A stretch of 64,000 nucleotides of DNA from Ariolimax columbianus (taxonomy: Eukaryota > Mollusca > Gastropoda > Stylommatophora > Arionidae), in the NCBI GenBank assembly GCA_036924085.1, contig JAVGWX010000013.1, positions 57,043,652-57,107,651 on the forward strand. Direction: 5' to 3'. Both the position numbers and the translations under genes were made by a program. Of this stretch, positions 19,950-30,625 are shown in pieces. The first letter of the stretch is position 1. The number at the start of each line of letters is the position of its first letter. Below the pieces are notes generated by a model. It saw nothing but the letters and a program-made list of their open reading frames with translations, was not told the DNA's origin and made no database searches.

Positions 19950-20752
19950 TATATTAGACGATAGTTGGTTTATAGATTTCTAATTATTATATTAGACGAT
20001 AGTTGGTTTATAGATTTCTAATTATTATATTAGACGATAGTTGGTTTATAGATTTCTAATTATTATATTAGACGATAGTTGGTTTATAGATTTCTAGTTA
20101 TTATATTAGACGATAGTTGGTTTATAGATTTCTAGTTATTATATTAGACGATAGTTGGTTTATAGATTTCTAATTATTATATTAGACGATAGTTGGTTTA
20201 TAGATTTCTAATTATTATATTAGACGATAGTTGGTTTATAGATTTCTAGTTATTATATTAGACGATAGTTGGTTTATAGATTTCTAATTATTATATTAGA
20301 CGATAGTTGGTTTATAGATTTCTAATTATTATATTAGACGATAGTTGGTTTATAGATTTCTAGTTATTATATTAGACGATAGTTGGTTTATAGATTTCTA
20401 ATTATTATATTAGACGATAGTTGGTTTATAGATTTCTAGTTATTATATTAGACGATAGTTGGTTTATAGATTTCTAATTATTATATTAGACGATAGTTGG
20501 TTTATAGATTTCTAGTTATTATATTAGACGATAGTTGGTTTATAGATTTCTAATTATTATATTAGACGATAGTTGGTTTATAGATTTCTAATTATTATAT
20601 TAGACGATAGTTGGTTTATAGATTTCTAATTATTATATTAGACGATAGTTGGTTTATAGATTTCTAATTATTATATTAGACGATAGTTGGTTTATAGATT
20701 TCTAGTTATTATATTAGACGATAGTTGGTTTATAGATTTCTAGTTATTATAA
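19950..20752. repeat. 38-bp minisatellite (about 21 units), highly homogeneous
   Basis: The unit contains ATTAGACGATAGTTGGTTTA followed by 'tagatttctaattattat'. Units vary at essentially one site ('ctaatta' or 'ctagtta'), which suggests very recent amplification or strong homogenisation. Confidence 0.97.
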
Positions 20753-20952
20753 TAAATGAATAACCATGTTTTTATGTGAAAGAAGGAGTTTTTGTGTCTG
20801 TTTTATGTTTTTTACGTGAAAGGGGAAATAATAATACTTTAAGGCGATACGTTTACTGTACGACACGGTAATAAATTGTCCACAGTGTGATGGATAGTTT
20901 AGACTTGCATATGTAAGAGCATAATTGTTGACTTGACAGATATCTGCTACAG

Positions 20953-22420
20953 TTTGATTGATTGATTGGCATCCTGTCAGTCTCGAGAGACAATAGACCA
21001 TGCTAGAGAGGGGACAGTCAGTTGTTGTCCTTGCTTTCGCCGCACACGTTTGGAGTCTGCATCTTGACGCATCTTGTCTTCCCCTCTCTGCAGACCAACA
21101 CACAAAGCCTGCCTCTAGCCGGGTCTGTCTTTGGCAAGTTCCTCCCAGTTACAGGTGTTCATATTAAACGCCCTTAGTTCAAGCCTTGCGAACGTCTTTG
21201 TAGCGGAGGAAGGGTCTACCTTTGTTTCGCTTGCCCGTGGCCAGTTCTCCACAATGGTTATCTTCTGGTATTCGCCCATCATCCATTCTGCACACGTGAC
21301 CAAGTCACCGAAAGCGGAGAATTGTAACTAAGCTGACAATCTTATACGGTTCAACACTTCATTGTTAGTTATTCTGTCACGCCATGAAATTCCAAGTATG
21401 CGGCACAGGCAGCGTGTAAAACATTTCGATTTTTTTTCATGTGAGGCACACAGAGTCCATGTTTCGCTGCCATAGAGTAGGGAACTAATTACACAGGATC
21501 TGTACACAGCAACCTTTGTCGAGATGGTCAGCATGATGTTATACCACACTCTCTGTGATAGCCTGGCAAGTACTGATGAGCCCCTATCCTAATCACTTCT
21601 GCAGCTCTGCATCCAGTGAAATGTTGTTGGTGATGATAGATTGGAGATAGTTGAAGTGATTTACTCAAAGTTATTATTGTTTAAGACAATGTCTGGAAGA
21701 TCTGTTCCCTCAGCCACCACTTTCGTCTTTTGTACGCCGATGGTGAGTCCAAACAGATCACAGGGTTTTCGCCAACCTATTGATGAGGATGTTGCCAATC
21801 TATTGATGAGGATGTTGCCAACCTATTGATGAGGATGTTGCCAATCTATTGATGAGGATGTTGCCAACCTATTGATTAGGATGTTGCCAACCTATTGATG
21901 AGGATGTTGCCAACCTATTGATGAGGATGTTGCCAATCTATTGATGAGGATGTTGCCAACCTATTGATGAGGATGTTGCCAACCTATTGATGAGGATGTT
22001 GCCAACCTATTGATGAGGATGTTGCCTACCTATTGATGAGGATGTTGCCAACCTATTGATGAGGATGTTGCCAACCTATTGATGAGGATGTTGCCAACCT
22101 ATTGATGAGGATGTTGCCAACCTATTGATGAGGATGTTGCCAACCTATTGGTGAGGATGTTGCCAACCTATTGATGAGGATCTGTAATTGGACTTCATTT
22201 GGGCGACTAGGGCAGTATCGTCTGCGAAGAGCTTATCCCGATTGACAGCCTCCGTCTGCTACAGAAGTTTGAATAAACTGCTAATATCCAAGGATGTCTT
22301 TCTTCTTCGTTTCTGTGTCAACACGAAGTTACACAAATCACTCATTGTTAGAGTTACGTCCTCTAGTCTAACCCTTTTGACTTCCCAAGAGTTTGAGATT
22401 ATTTCGCACTTTTAGTCAGA
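20953..22420 (-). mobile_element. LINE RT to 3' end with (AATC)n tail, interrupted by a 23-bp array
   Basis: Reading 22420 to 20953: 'ISSLFKLL', then KLFADDTALVAQMK (the FADD catalytic motif, about 22240-22200), then a 23-bp array, then CDLFGLTI, KTKVVAEGTDLPDIVLNN, STKVAVYRSCVISSLLYGSE, RCLCRILGISWRDRITNNEV and NTCNWEELAKDRPG, ending in a TGAT/AATC tail at 20953-20968. The order is that of an RTE/L1-like polymerase. Stops and frame changes make it inactive. The 3' end matches 4137-4545. Confidence 0.85.
21771..22181. repeat. 23-bp minisatellite inside a LINE (about 18 units)
   Basis: The unit is CCTATTGATGAGGATGTTGCCAA (23 bp). LINE sequence is readable immediately on both sides: RT motif C (FADD) in sense upstream and FGLTI in sense downstream. 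The array occupies the position of the helix normally joining them. Its length is not a multiple of three, so it breaks the frame. Confidence 0.93.
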
Positions 22421-22548
22421 ATGGGAATGTTCGATTCTCCAGATACACACAGCAGCCAGATGGAATGGTTGCTAAGGAAAATTACGTGAAAATATTCACA
22501 TGAACCAACACAAAGGATATCACAAATGAAAACACAAAGGATTTAAAT

Positions 22549-22795
22549 CAAGATCCTCACCTTGACTTCCTCGTAGCCCTTCCTGGAAACGGGTTGTTTT
22601 CGCGATAGCCTTGCTAACAAGGTGAAGGGATCGACGTGATCCCCGTAGTAGTACGCGACAAGCTGATGAAACCAGCCATGCTCGGGATGTGAGGAAAGTT
22701 GCGTCAGCCTGCCACTTAATGTCCTTTTTAGGGTGCATAAAAGAGTAAATCTCTTACTCATGTTGGGCATTCCACAACAGCAAATACGTTTCTTT
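22549..22795 (-). mobile_element. Family H interspersed repeat, copy 2, without array
   Basis: In reverse complement it runs from 'gaatgcccaacatgag' through 'gacattaagtggcagg' and 'ttgttagcaaggct' to 'ggaagggctacgagg'. It ends before the position where other copies carry tandem repeats. Confidence 0.7.
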
Positions 22796-22844
22796 TCGTT
22801 GTAGTAGACCAAAGTGCTGCCACCCCCCCCCCTCCCAAAGTGTC

Positions 22845-23170
22845 GCCAGTTGCAGACTTCTCCGCACTTCTCCCTAGCTATGATACCCCGCCCAGTTGTG
22901 GACTTCTCCGCAATTTTCCCTAGCTATGATACCCCGCCCAGTTGTGGACTTCTCCGCACTTTTCCCTAGCTATGATACCCCGCCCAGTTGCGGACTTCTC
23001 CACACTTCTCCCTAGCTATGATACCCCGCCCAGTTGCAGACTTCCCCGCACGTCTCCCTAGCTATGATACCCCGCCCAGTTGCAGACTTCTCCGCACTTC
23101 TTCCTAGCTATGATACCCCTCCCAGTCGCGGACTTCTCCGCACTTCTCCCTAGCTATGATACCCCGCCCA
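22845..23170. repeat. 46-bp minisatellite (7 units)
   Basis: The unit contains 'gacttctccgcacttctccc' and 'tagctatgataccccgccc'. Units differ at a few positions. A C-run (22824-22834) lies just upstream. Confidence 0.93.
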
Positions 23171-23802
23171 TCGCCTCGGTACTATCAATTTTTCTATCCA
23201 GTTTTCCAGCAATTGTTCATGCAGTTCCCGCTGTTGTAAAACCCCTCACTCTCTAACCCCCCCCCCCCCCCCTCTCCTCCCCACCCCCAATCTCTTGCCA
23301 ACGGAGAAACAAACGAAATATGTCTATACAAAGTATGAAACTTTGTAGATGTAAGCTTTGCGGATTATCCAGAAAAGTAAAGAGCTGACCAAATGTAAAG
23401 TAAGCTCAGGCTGCCACTACACCACTTGATTATGTCGATCCGGGAGTAGTGGTAGGAACATGAGCAAGCATACAAAGCCGTTTTGTATGTGCCCAATTAT
23501 CGACATATATGCAGCTCTTATAAACGACTGACAAAGAAGGTTAATGAAAAAACTGATGAAAGAAAGACGAATGTCCTCAGTGAGTTTTGTTACAGTCCTT
23601 TGCATATCCTTCTATTTTATTACAAAACGCAGCGTTTGAGCGTGAACTATTTTTAGCCTTAGATTCTACGATCACTTGAGAGACTGAAAGTGTATGCTAA
23701 TCTACTAGGATTACGGCCTTTAACAATGCAGGTGACGGATACAGGTCAACCAATAACATACTCGTGTATATTATATATTATATATATAATCATCTTGATT
23801 CT
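23171..23802. other. Unassigned; includes a poly-C tract
   Basis: A C-run of about 19 bp lies near 23257. The remainder is unique sequence with no motif or credible frame. Confidence 0.4.
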
Positions 23803-23930
23803 TGTTGTTGTTGTTGTTGTTGTTATTGTTGTTGTTGTTGTTCTTCTTCTTCTTCTTCTTCTTCTTCTTCTTCTTCTTCTTCTTCTTCTTCTTCTTCTTC
23901 TTCTTCTTCTTCTTCTTCTTCTTCTTCTTC
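23803..23930. repeat. (GTT)n-(CTT)n microsatellite forming the LINE tail
   Basis: About 37 bp of GTT repeat is followed by about 90 bp of CTT. In the sense of the adjacent minus-strand LINE this is a (GAA)n tail starting right after 'tacgaa'. Confidence 0.95.
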
Positions 23931-25130
23931 GTACGCTGTTAGACATGAACCTATATTTTTTCGAAAAAAGCAGCGGTCATCCTGAGGCTGTCGACACTGC
24001 CATAGAGCTTGTCTAGTGTTGTTACTGGTGATGGCCACATCTGCTGTCTCTGATCCTCGTATGTCGGACAGTTTTGCAGCAAATGTTCAGCGGTCATTTT
24101 CCCGGTACCACACGAGCATTCGTCAGTGCCACCTATCTTCAATTTGTTGAATAGGTGGTACCTCAGTCTATTGTGGACTGTGCGGAGTCTGAAGACCACG
24201 ACCTGCTCTCTTCTGCTCAAATGGTAATAGGCATCATTTTTTGTGTAGCCAGTATGTTCTGTTTCCCATTTGGCCATGTATCTGCCCCTAATAAAGCTTT
24301 TGGACTCTTCGTAGGTCACACTAGAATCTGGTTGTGGTAGTCGTGCACCTTCTTTTGCTAGTCTGTCTGCCTCCTCGTTGCCTTGAATGTTACAGTGGGA
24401 TGGAACCGAATGTACCACTACTCTTTTTGGTGCGAACTGCTGGCATAGTTGACAGAGTACTCCTCTTAAATCATTAAGTTCAGTATTTTTCTGGCTTTTT
24501 AGTGCTGTAACCACGGACCCGGCATCTGTAAACGGGACTATCTGGCTTTCATTGCTTTTGCCTGTCAGCATTGCTTCTACTGCAACCTTCAGTGCCTCTG
24601 CCTCTGCTCTGAAATTGCTTGAGAATTTTCAAGTTGCCACTGACAGTGTTATTTTTCTACCATTTGGTAGGCTCAGGAATACCCCTTCCCCTCCGTTCTG
24701 TGTTGTGTTTGTTATAGAACCGTCGGTGTATGCATGGGTCCAGTCCATGCTTGGGTAGTTTTTCGCTATATACCTCATGGTAATGTCTCTTCTTTCTTTT
24801 TCAGTCTGGCTGTTCTTGTTTCCAATATCTGGTATATTTTCTACCACCTCTGGAATGATATGCTGCTTTCAGTTGGGTTTGCGTACAGTAGGGTTGGGGT
24901 TTGGTGTTGTCATGGTATTCATAGGGTCTTCGCTCATCTTTGCTTTGGCTATTTCTGCAAAGTTTCTCCGCTTTAGTTTCCTTTTTCCAAATTATTTAGT
25001 CTCTGATGCATTGGATGGTCTGTCAGTTATCTGAGTTTCTCTGCTTGCTGCTTGGCTCTGCTGTCTCTTCTATCGTTCATGGATTGCAGATTTGTAATCT
25101 TTTCAAGTTCTACAATTGTTATAACTCTCA
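23931..25130 (-). mobile_element. LINE with RNase H domain and CCHC-type C-terminus, (GAA)n-tailed, copy 1
   Basis: In minus sense, from about 25130: MNDRRDSRAKQQAEKLR, TDHPMHQRL, KLKRRNFAEIAKAKMSEDP, then RNase H: HAYTDGS, FRAEAEAL, VPFTDAGSVVTAL and GNEEADRLAKEGA. These supply the D, E, D, D catalytic set. A C-terminal part follows with RLRTVHNRLRYHLFNKLKIG and CSCGTGKMTAEHLLQNC, a C-x-C-x8-H-x4-C knuckle. The RNase H frame from 24847 to 23951 is open except for one TGA (24629-24631) where GGA would encode Gly. The RT proper is not present. Confidence 0.88.
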
Positions 25131-25139
25131 TGGCTTGGT

Positions 25140-25553
25140 TTTGAACTTTGTGATTCTTGTTCAAGATTCTTTATTCTCGAAACCAACATCATCACACAGG
25201 GGACATTTCCACAAGTGTTCCGTTCTCCGTCCAAGCAGCCAGCCAAGCGTATATCTACTCAGAGACCCAGTCTGGTGTTGATTTCGTTAACTTCGGATCT
25301 TTCCAGACAGGACATACTTTCTTCCTTCTCCCCTTGTCACTCCAAAATATATCATCCTTTGCACATGTGTATTTTCGCGAAATTCTGTTTCTTCATCATT
25401 CTGTAGACTGTCCATAACTGCCCTGATCAACTCAACCCTGTCTGTCGTCATCACCGCGTCGTTCACCCCAGCTCGTCCCGCCACTGCATCAGCTCTTTCG
25501 TTGCCCCAGACGCCTGCAGAAGTAATGTTACTTACTTGCCAGTTTGGTTCCAC
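25140..25553 (-). mobile_element. LINE RNase H C-terminal fragment, second type
   Basis: The minus frame from 25553 reads SAGVWGNERADAVAGRAGV, matching the last RNase H motif ('G..GNERAD..A..A') of a LINE family different from the neighbour. Downstream, 'LWKCPLCDD' suggests a cysteine-containing tail. Earlier RNase H motifs are absent. The fragment lies 5' of, and in the same orientation as, the RNase H LINE at 23.9-25.1 kb. Confidence 0.6.
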
Positions 25554-25603
25554 ATCCAGCTGCGAATGTATCTAAAGAAGTTTGGTTTTGCTCAAATAAT
25601 GTG

Positions 25604-26028
25604 TAGGCTTACAAGAACATGGGTAGATCAAAAATGGAACATAATTAGATAATTGGAGTGAACAGTATTAACAATAGAAAAGTAAAGGTACCTAAGGATT
25701 ATAATAGATCATACAGGTAAGGGGAGGGGGCAAGTCATTGTAGCAGTACTTCCTTACTGTCCGTGTGCAAACACCACGTCATACAGCATGTATCCAGTAT
25801 CCAGTATCCAGTATCCAGTATCTAGTATCCAGCGACATGGATTGCCTTGTCATTTGCCTCCAGCATGTTACACCTATTGCATGTTTCCTGGAGGTTGGGC
25901 CAGATCATCAGGTGATTGTGAAAAATGGGATGAGCATAGTTTTTATATCAAGGAAATGTAAAGGAAACTTGTTGTAAACAGACTCTGCAGTCTTATATAC
26001 CAGTATAAAGACGTTACGTTTAGTTTAG
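25604..26028 (+). mobile_element. CR1 fragment, copy 3, internally deleted
   Basis: The start 'acatgggtagatcaaaaatgg' corresponds to the ORF2 region encoding HMGRSNMEHN in the full element at 36.5-40.8 kb. The end 'agactctgcagtcttatataccagtataaagacgtta' is the CR1 3' end. The rest of ORF2 is missing, and a short 'gtatcca' array (25793-25830) lies inside. Confidence 0.75.
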
Positions 26029-26689
26029 AACTGATATCATGCTGCTAATGAGATAACTAGACAGGCCCTCGCGATGCGCAGAGCGGTTAAAGAGTATGTG
26101 GTGAATGAGCTGACAGCAGCCAGATAGTCGTAGCTGACCAAGACCCTATTGTACCTCTTAGTGGCGGTCCTGTACGGAGACTGCTACCATGCAGCCTGGA
26201 TAAGAGAATAGGGATAGAAAAGGTAAAACACATTCGGTCCCCAACAAATGCCGAGCTAAAATCGAATGCGCCTGTCCCTAATGCACATTTATCGCAGCCT
26301 CGCTATAAACTACGAGACATCGTCCTTTCCAGAATGACGTCGAAGAAGGGGAAGAGAGAAAGAATAGATGTGCAGCTAGCCCACAAACAGAACTGATGGA
26401 CATATATGTAGACGTAGCACATAGAATGATCCTCTCTGCCCATAAGCCAACAAATAAGCGCACCGTGTCCCTAACCTGACATCCCTATACTGAAAGGATT
26501 AACGAACTCTTTTGATGTCCAGATAAAACAAAATAATTTGTGTTTGTTTTTAGGGGTGAAGTATCGGATGTGATGTCATTGAAGAAAGAGAACCGAAAGG
26601 TCGTGTGGTTAGGATGTTATTTACGTAAGTGGTAATCTCCCCTTACCTGAGGAAGTCGGTCAGTAACAAAGGAAATGGTTTGTATCTGT
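26029..26689. other. Unassigned; short match to 63183-63240
   Basis: The segment 'cgcagcctcgctataaacta' (about 26292) resembles 'cacagcctcgctgtaaacta' at 63192, so this may be a further old repeat. No gene is visible. Confidence 0.35.
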
Positions 26690-27512
26690 AAGGTGTGTCT
26701 GGTTCGGGGAGGGATGTCAGGGATTTGGGTCGGTGAGATGGGTCTGGATCAGGGAGGGATGTCAGGGGTTTGGGTTGGTGAGATGGATCTGGATCAGGGA
26801 GGGATGTCAGAGGTTTTGGTCGGTGAGATGGATCTGGATCAGGGAGGGATGTCAGGGGTTTGGGTCGGTGAGATGGGTCTGGATCAGGGAGGGATGTCAG
26901 GGGTTTTGGTCGGTGAGATGGATCTGGATCAGGGAGGGATGTCAGGGGTTTGGGTCGGTAAGATGGATCTGGATCAGGGAGGGATGTCAGGGGTTTGGGT
27001 CGGTGAGATGGATCTGGATCAGGGAGGGATGTCAGGGGTTTGGGTCGGTGAGATGGGTCTGGATCAGGGAGGGATGTCAGAGGTTTGTATCGGTAAGGTG
27101 TGTCTGGATCGGGAAGGGATGTCCTGGGTTTGGGTCGATAAGGTGTGTCTCGATCGAAGAGGGATTTCAGGGGTTTTGGTCGGTGAGATGGATCTGGATC
27201 AGGGAGGGATGTCAGGGGTTTGGGTCGGTAAGATGGATCTGGATCAGGGAGGGATGTCAGGGGTTTGGGTCGGTGAGATGGATCTGGATCAGGGAGGGAT
27301 GTCAGGGGTTTGGGTCGGTGAGATGGGTCTGGATCAGGGAGGGATGTCAGAGGTTTGTATCGGTAAGGTGTGTCTGGATCGGGAAGGGATGTCCTGGGTT
27401 TGGGTCGATAAGGTGTGTCTCGATCGAAGAGGGATGTCAGGGGTTTGGGTCGGTGAGATGGGTCTGGATCAGGGAGGGTCAACAGGGGTTTGGGTAGTTG
27501 AGATGATTTGAA
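26690..27512. repeat. 45-bp minisatellite (about 18 units) with 270-bp higher-order copy
   Basis: The unit contains GGATCAGGGAGGGATGTCAG and 'gggtttgggtcggtgagatg'. A variant run (with 'ttgtatcggtaaggtgtgtc' and 'tcgatcgaagaggg') at about 27080-27170 recurs at about 27350-27440. At 45 bp the unit keeps frames open on both strands (15-residue repeats). Confidence 0.95.
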
Positions 27513-27524
27513 AGTCCGTTCAGT

Positions 27525-27845
27525 AAGTCTGTGATTAAAAGTCTGTTCCACCGGTCTATACTTGAAATCCTGTACGACAGGTCTATGATTGAAAGCCCGT
27601 ACGACAGGTCTATGATTGAAAGCCCGTACGACAGGTCTATGATTGAAAACCCGTACGACAGGTCTATGATTGAAAGCCCGTACGATAGGTTTATGATTAA
27701 AAGCCCGCACGATATGTCTATGATTGAAAGCCCGTACGATAGGTCTATGATTGAAAGCCCGTACGACAGGTCTATGATGATTGAAAGCCCATACGGCAGG
27801 TCTATGATTGAACGCCCGTACGACAGGTCCTTGATTGTGTGCAGT
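27525..27845. repeat. 27-bp minisatellite (about 12 units)
   Basis: The unit is about TCTATGATTGAAAGCCCGTA plus 'cgacagg'. At 27 bp it keeps a 9-residue repeat (VVRAFNHRP) open on the minus strand. One minus frame of 401 codons passes from this array into the 45-bp array. Confidence 0.95.
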
Positions 27846-28455
27846 CATCGTTAATAAGGTTGAAGCGCCTGCGTGGTTCCGTCCGTTTTGGCGTCGACGT
27901 TCACCTTTGAAGAAAAGACAATGTTCTACTGGGTATACCGGCGCAATAGAAACAAATCGACACAGCGCTTGAGCATCGCTGCAAAGTACTTATCCGATGA
28001 AAAAAGGTTGAACTCCCCAGCAAATATCAGTCGGATAGGTGATGACAGTGTACCGTCAATGGTCAGTTACGTGGTTTACCTTAAATAGAGATAGTTACAA
28101 CCACACCTGGCGGCCAGGTATACATCTCTCTGTGTGAATACACTTGATCAACTACCCTCATTCACAGCGAAGTCCCCAACTTCCTTCCTCCATATCCACA
28201 GTACGCACTAGCCAGTGTGTTTGAACCAGAGGGCCTTGTGCGGGCGCGCGACCATCACACAAATGGACACCTGACTCAAACCTAAGGTAAGGGAAGGATC
28301 AACACCTGAGTGACCTTACGAGGGCATGGCTACCTAGACACGTTCACAGGAAGTGACGTAAGCGTGAACATACTACCAGTGCTCTACAAGTACGTCACGA
28401 AGTGCGTTAACGTGACGTCAACTTTTCTGTAAGTCAGTAGATAACCGCTCAAAGG
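27846..28455. other. Unassigned unique sequence
   Basis: About 600 bp between arrays. A 71-codon plus frame (27873-28088) has no recognisable motif. I call no gene. Confidence 0.4.
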
Positions 28456-28478
28456 CTTCTTCTTCTTCTTCTTCTTCT

Positions 28479-28511
<33 letters not shown>

Positions 28512-28710
28512 GTTCCTTGTTGTTGTTCTTCTGCTTCTTATCTTCGTCTTGTTCCTCCCCTTCTTCTTCTTCTTGTTCTTCTTCTTGTTCTTCTTCTTCT
28601 TCTTCTTCTTCTTTTTCTTCTTCTTCTTCTTTTTCTTCTTCTTCTTCTTCTTTTTCTTCTTCTTCTTCTTCTTCTTCTTCTTCTTCTTCTTCTTCTTCTT
28701 CTTCTTCTTC
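28456..28710. repeat. (TTC)n microsatellite, tail of LINE copy 2
   Basis: About 255 bp of TTC repeat with CTT, GTT and TTT interruptions. In LINE sense it is a (GAA)n tail that starts at the same LINE base as in copy 1. Confidence 0.95.
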
Positions 28711-29165
28711 GTAAGCTGTCAGACGTCAACTTGAATTTGTTCAAAGACAGCAGCGGTCACCCTGAGGCTGTCGACACTGCCATAGAGCTTGTCTAGTTTT
28801 GCCACTGGTGATGGCCACATCTGCTTTCTCTTGTCCTCGTATGTCGAGCAATTTTGCAGCAGATGTTCAGCGGTCATTTTCCCTGTACCACAGGTGCTTT
28901 CGTCAGTGCCACCTATCTTCAGTTTATTGAATAGATTGTACCTCAGTCTATTGTGGCCTGTGCGGAGTCTGAAGACTACGACCTGCTCTTTTCTGTTCAA
29001 CTGGTAATAGGCATCATTTTTTGTGTAGCCAGTATGTTCTGTTTCCCATTTGGCCATGTATCTGGCCCTAATAAACCTTTTGGACTTTTCGTAGGTGACA
29101 CTAGATTCTGGTTGTGGTAACCTTGCACCTTCTTTCGCCAGTCTGTCTGCCTCTTCGTTGCCTTG
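28711..29165 (-). mobile_element. RNase H LINE, (GAA)n-tailed, copy 2, 5' truncated
   Basis: The minus frame reads AKWETEHTGYTKNDAYYQLN, VFRLRTGHNRLRYNLFNKLK and STCGTGKMTAEHLLQNC, with one knuckle Cys replaced by Ser relative to copy 1 (CSCG to STCG shifts the C-x-C pair). Homology with copy 1 stops at 29165, right after 'ctcttcgttgccttg', inside the RNase H domain, which marks the 5' truncation point. Confidence 0.88.
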
Positions 29166-29840
29166 TTCGAAGGTTTCAACTATTTCTGTCTCTCTTCATC
29201 TTCTCTCTCTCACACTCTTTCTTTTCTCTCTCGCTCTCTTTCTTTTCTCTCTCGCTCTCTTTCTTTTCTCTCTCTTTTCTCCCTCCCTCACTCTCTTTTC
29301 TCTCTATCTCTCTCTCTCTTCATCTTCTCTCTCTCACACTCTTTCTTTTCTCTCTCGCTCTCTTTCTCTTCTCTCTCTCTCTTTCTTTTCTGTCTCTTTT
29401 GTCTCTCTCACTCTCTTTTCTCGCTTTCTTTTCTCTCTCTTTTCTCCCTCCCTCACTCTCTTTTCTCTCTATCTCTCGCTCTCTTTTCTCTCTCTGTTTT
29501 CTCTTTTTCATGTCTTTTCTCCAGCTGTCTTTTCTCTCCCTCAATCTTTCTGTTCTCTCTCTCTCTCTCTCTCTCTCCCTCTTTTCTCTCTTTCTCCCTC
29601 TCTTTATATCTCTCCTTTCTCTCGCCCTCTCTCTCTATTCTCTTCTCTTTTCTCTCTCTCTTTTCTCTCTCTGTCTTCGCTTTCTCTTTCTCTCTCTCTT
29701 TCTCTCTATTTCTATTCTCTCTCTCTTTCTCTCTCTGTCCTCTCTCTGTCCTCTCTCTTTTCTCTCTCTATTCTCATCTCTCTTCTCTCTTACTCTTTCT
29801 CTCTTCTCGCACTCTCTATCTCCATTTCTTTATCTAGTAA
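29166..29840. repeat. CT-rich polypyrimidine tract
   Basis: About 670 bp of irregular CTCTCTTTT repeat. Long S/L/F-rich frames on the plus strand are artefacts. The near-total strand asymmetry is compatible with triplex (H-DNA) formation. Confidence 0.95.
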
Positions 29841-29868
29841 GGGAGTAAGGGAACAAAGTAACCAATCA

Positions 29869-30152
29869 TAAATTGATTAATAGTTGACCAAACTGTATGT
29901 AAATTGATTAATAGTTGACCAAACTGTATGTAAATTGATTAATAGTTGACCAAACTGTATGTAAATTGATTAATAGTTGACCAAACTGTATGTAAATTGA
30001 TTAATAGTTGACCAAACTGTATGTAAATTGATTAATAGTTGGCCAAACTGTATGTAAATTCATTAATAGTTGACCAAACTGTATGTAAATTCATTAATAG
30101 TTGACCAAACTGTATGTAAATTGATTAATAGTTGGCCAAACTGTATGTAAAT
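29869..30152. repeat. 31-bp minisatellite (about 9 units)
   Basis: The unit is TTGATTAATAGTTGACCAAA plus 'ctgtatgtaaa'. Variants are 'ttcatt' and 'ttggcc'. Confidence 0.96.
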
Positions 30153-30507
30153 TCGTACAGTCGTATGTCAGGTTGGATATTTCTAATTTGTTTAAAGTTT
30201 CCTCTTGTTGTTGAACCACAGCCACTCAGACGCTTGCACTATTGGCTCATTAGCTGGTTGGTTGTGGTTTGATTGAGTTCCTTCCATGGGTTCAAAATTT
30301 GCTTTGGAAAAAACCAGGCCGACAGGCGTGGCGTAAGTAGGGAGGAAGCCCCGTCACAATGTCAAGACTAATCCTCTATTGGTCATTCTTTTAAAAATAT
30401 GAATACGAAGGAGAGACAAACTGGGCTGATCTTAAATACTAATAACTGTCGAGAACTGTGGACCTTGATTTAAGAATATGGAATATATTACTGATGGACC
30501 GTATTCC
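30153..30507. other. Unassigned unique sequence
   Basis: No repeat or coding signature is visible. Confidence 0.4.
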
Positions 30508-30625
30508 AACTGCTGCCCACTGCCGTCTACCAACTGCTGCCCACTGCCGTCTACCAACTGCTGCCCACTGCCGTCTTCCACCTGCTGCCCACTGCCTTCT
30601 TCCAACTGCGGTCCCACCCCTGCGT
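30508..30625. repeat. 24-bp minisatellite (about 5 units)
   Basis: The unit is AACTGCTGCCCACTGCCGTC plus 'tacc'. The period is a multiple of three, which opens short frames on both strands. Confidence 0.92.

Noticed and set aside
23743..24038. Poly-Arg, poly-Glu and poly-Ser/Leu frames
   Set aside because: Translations of the CTT/GAA microsatellite that forms the LINE tail; the same holds at 28517-28744.
29095..29871. Ser/Leu/Phe-rich frames of 224-258 codons resembling membrane proteins
   Set aside because: Low-complexity translation of the CT tract, open in all three plus frames.
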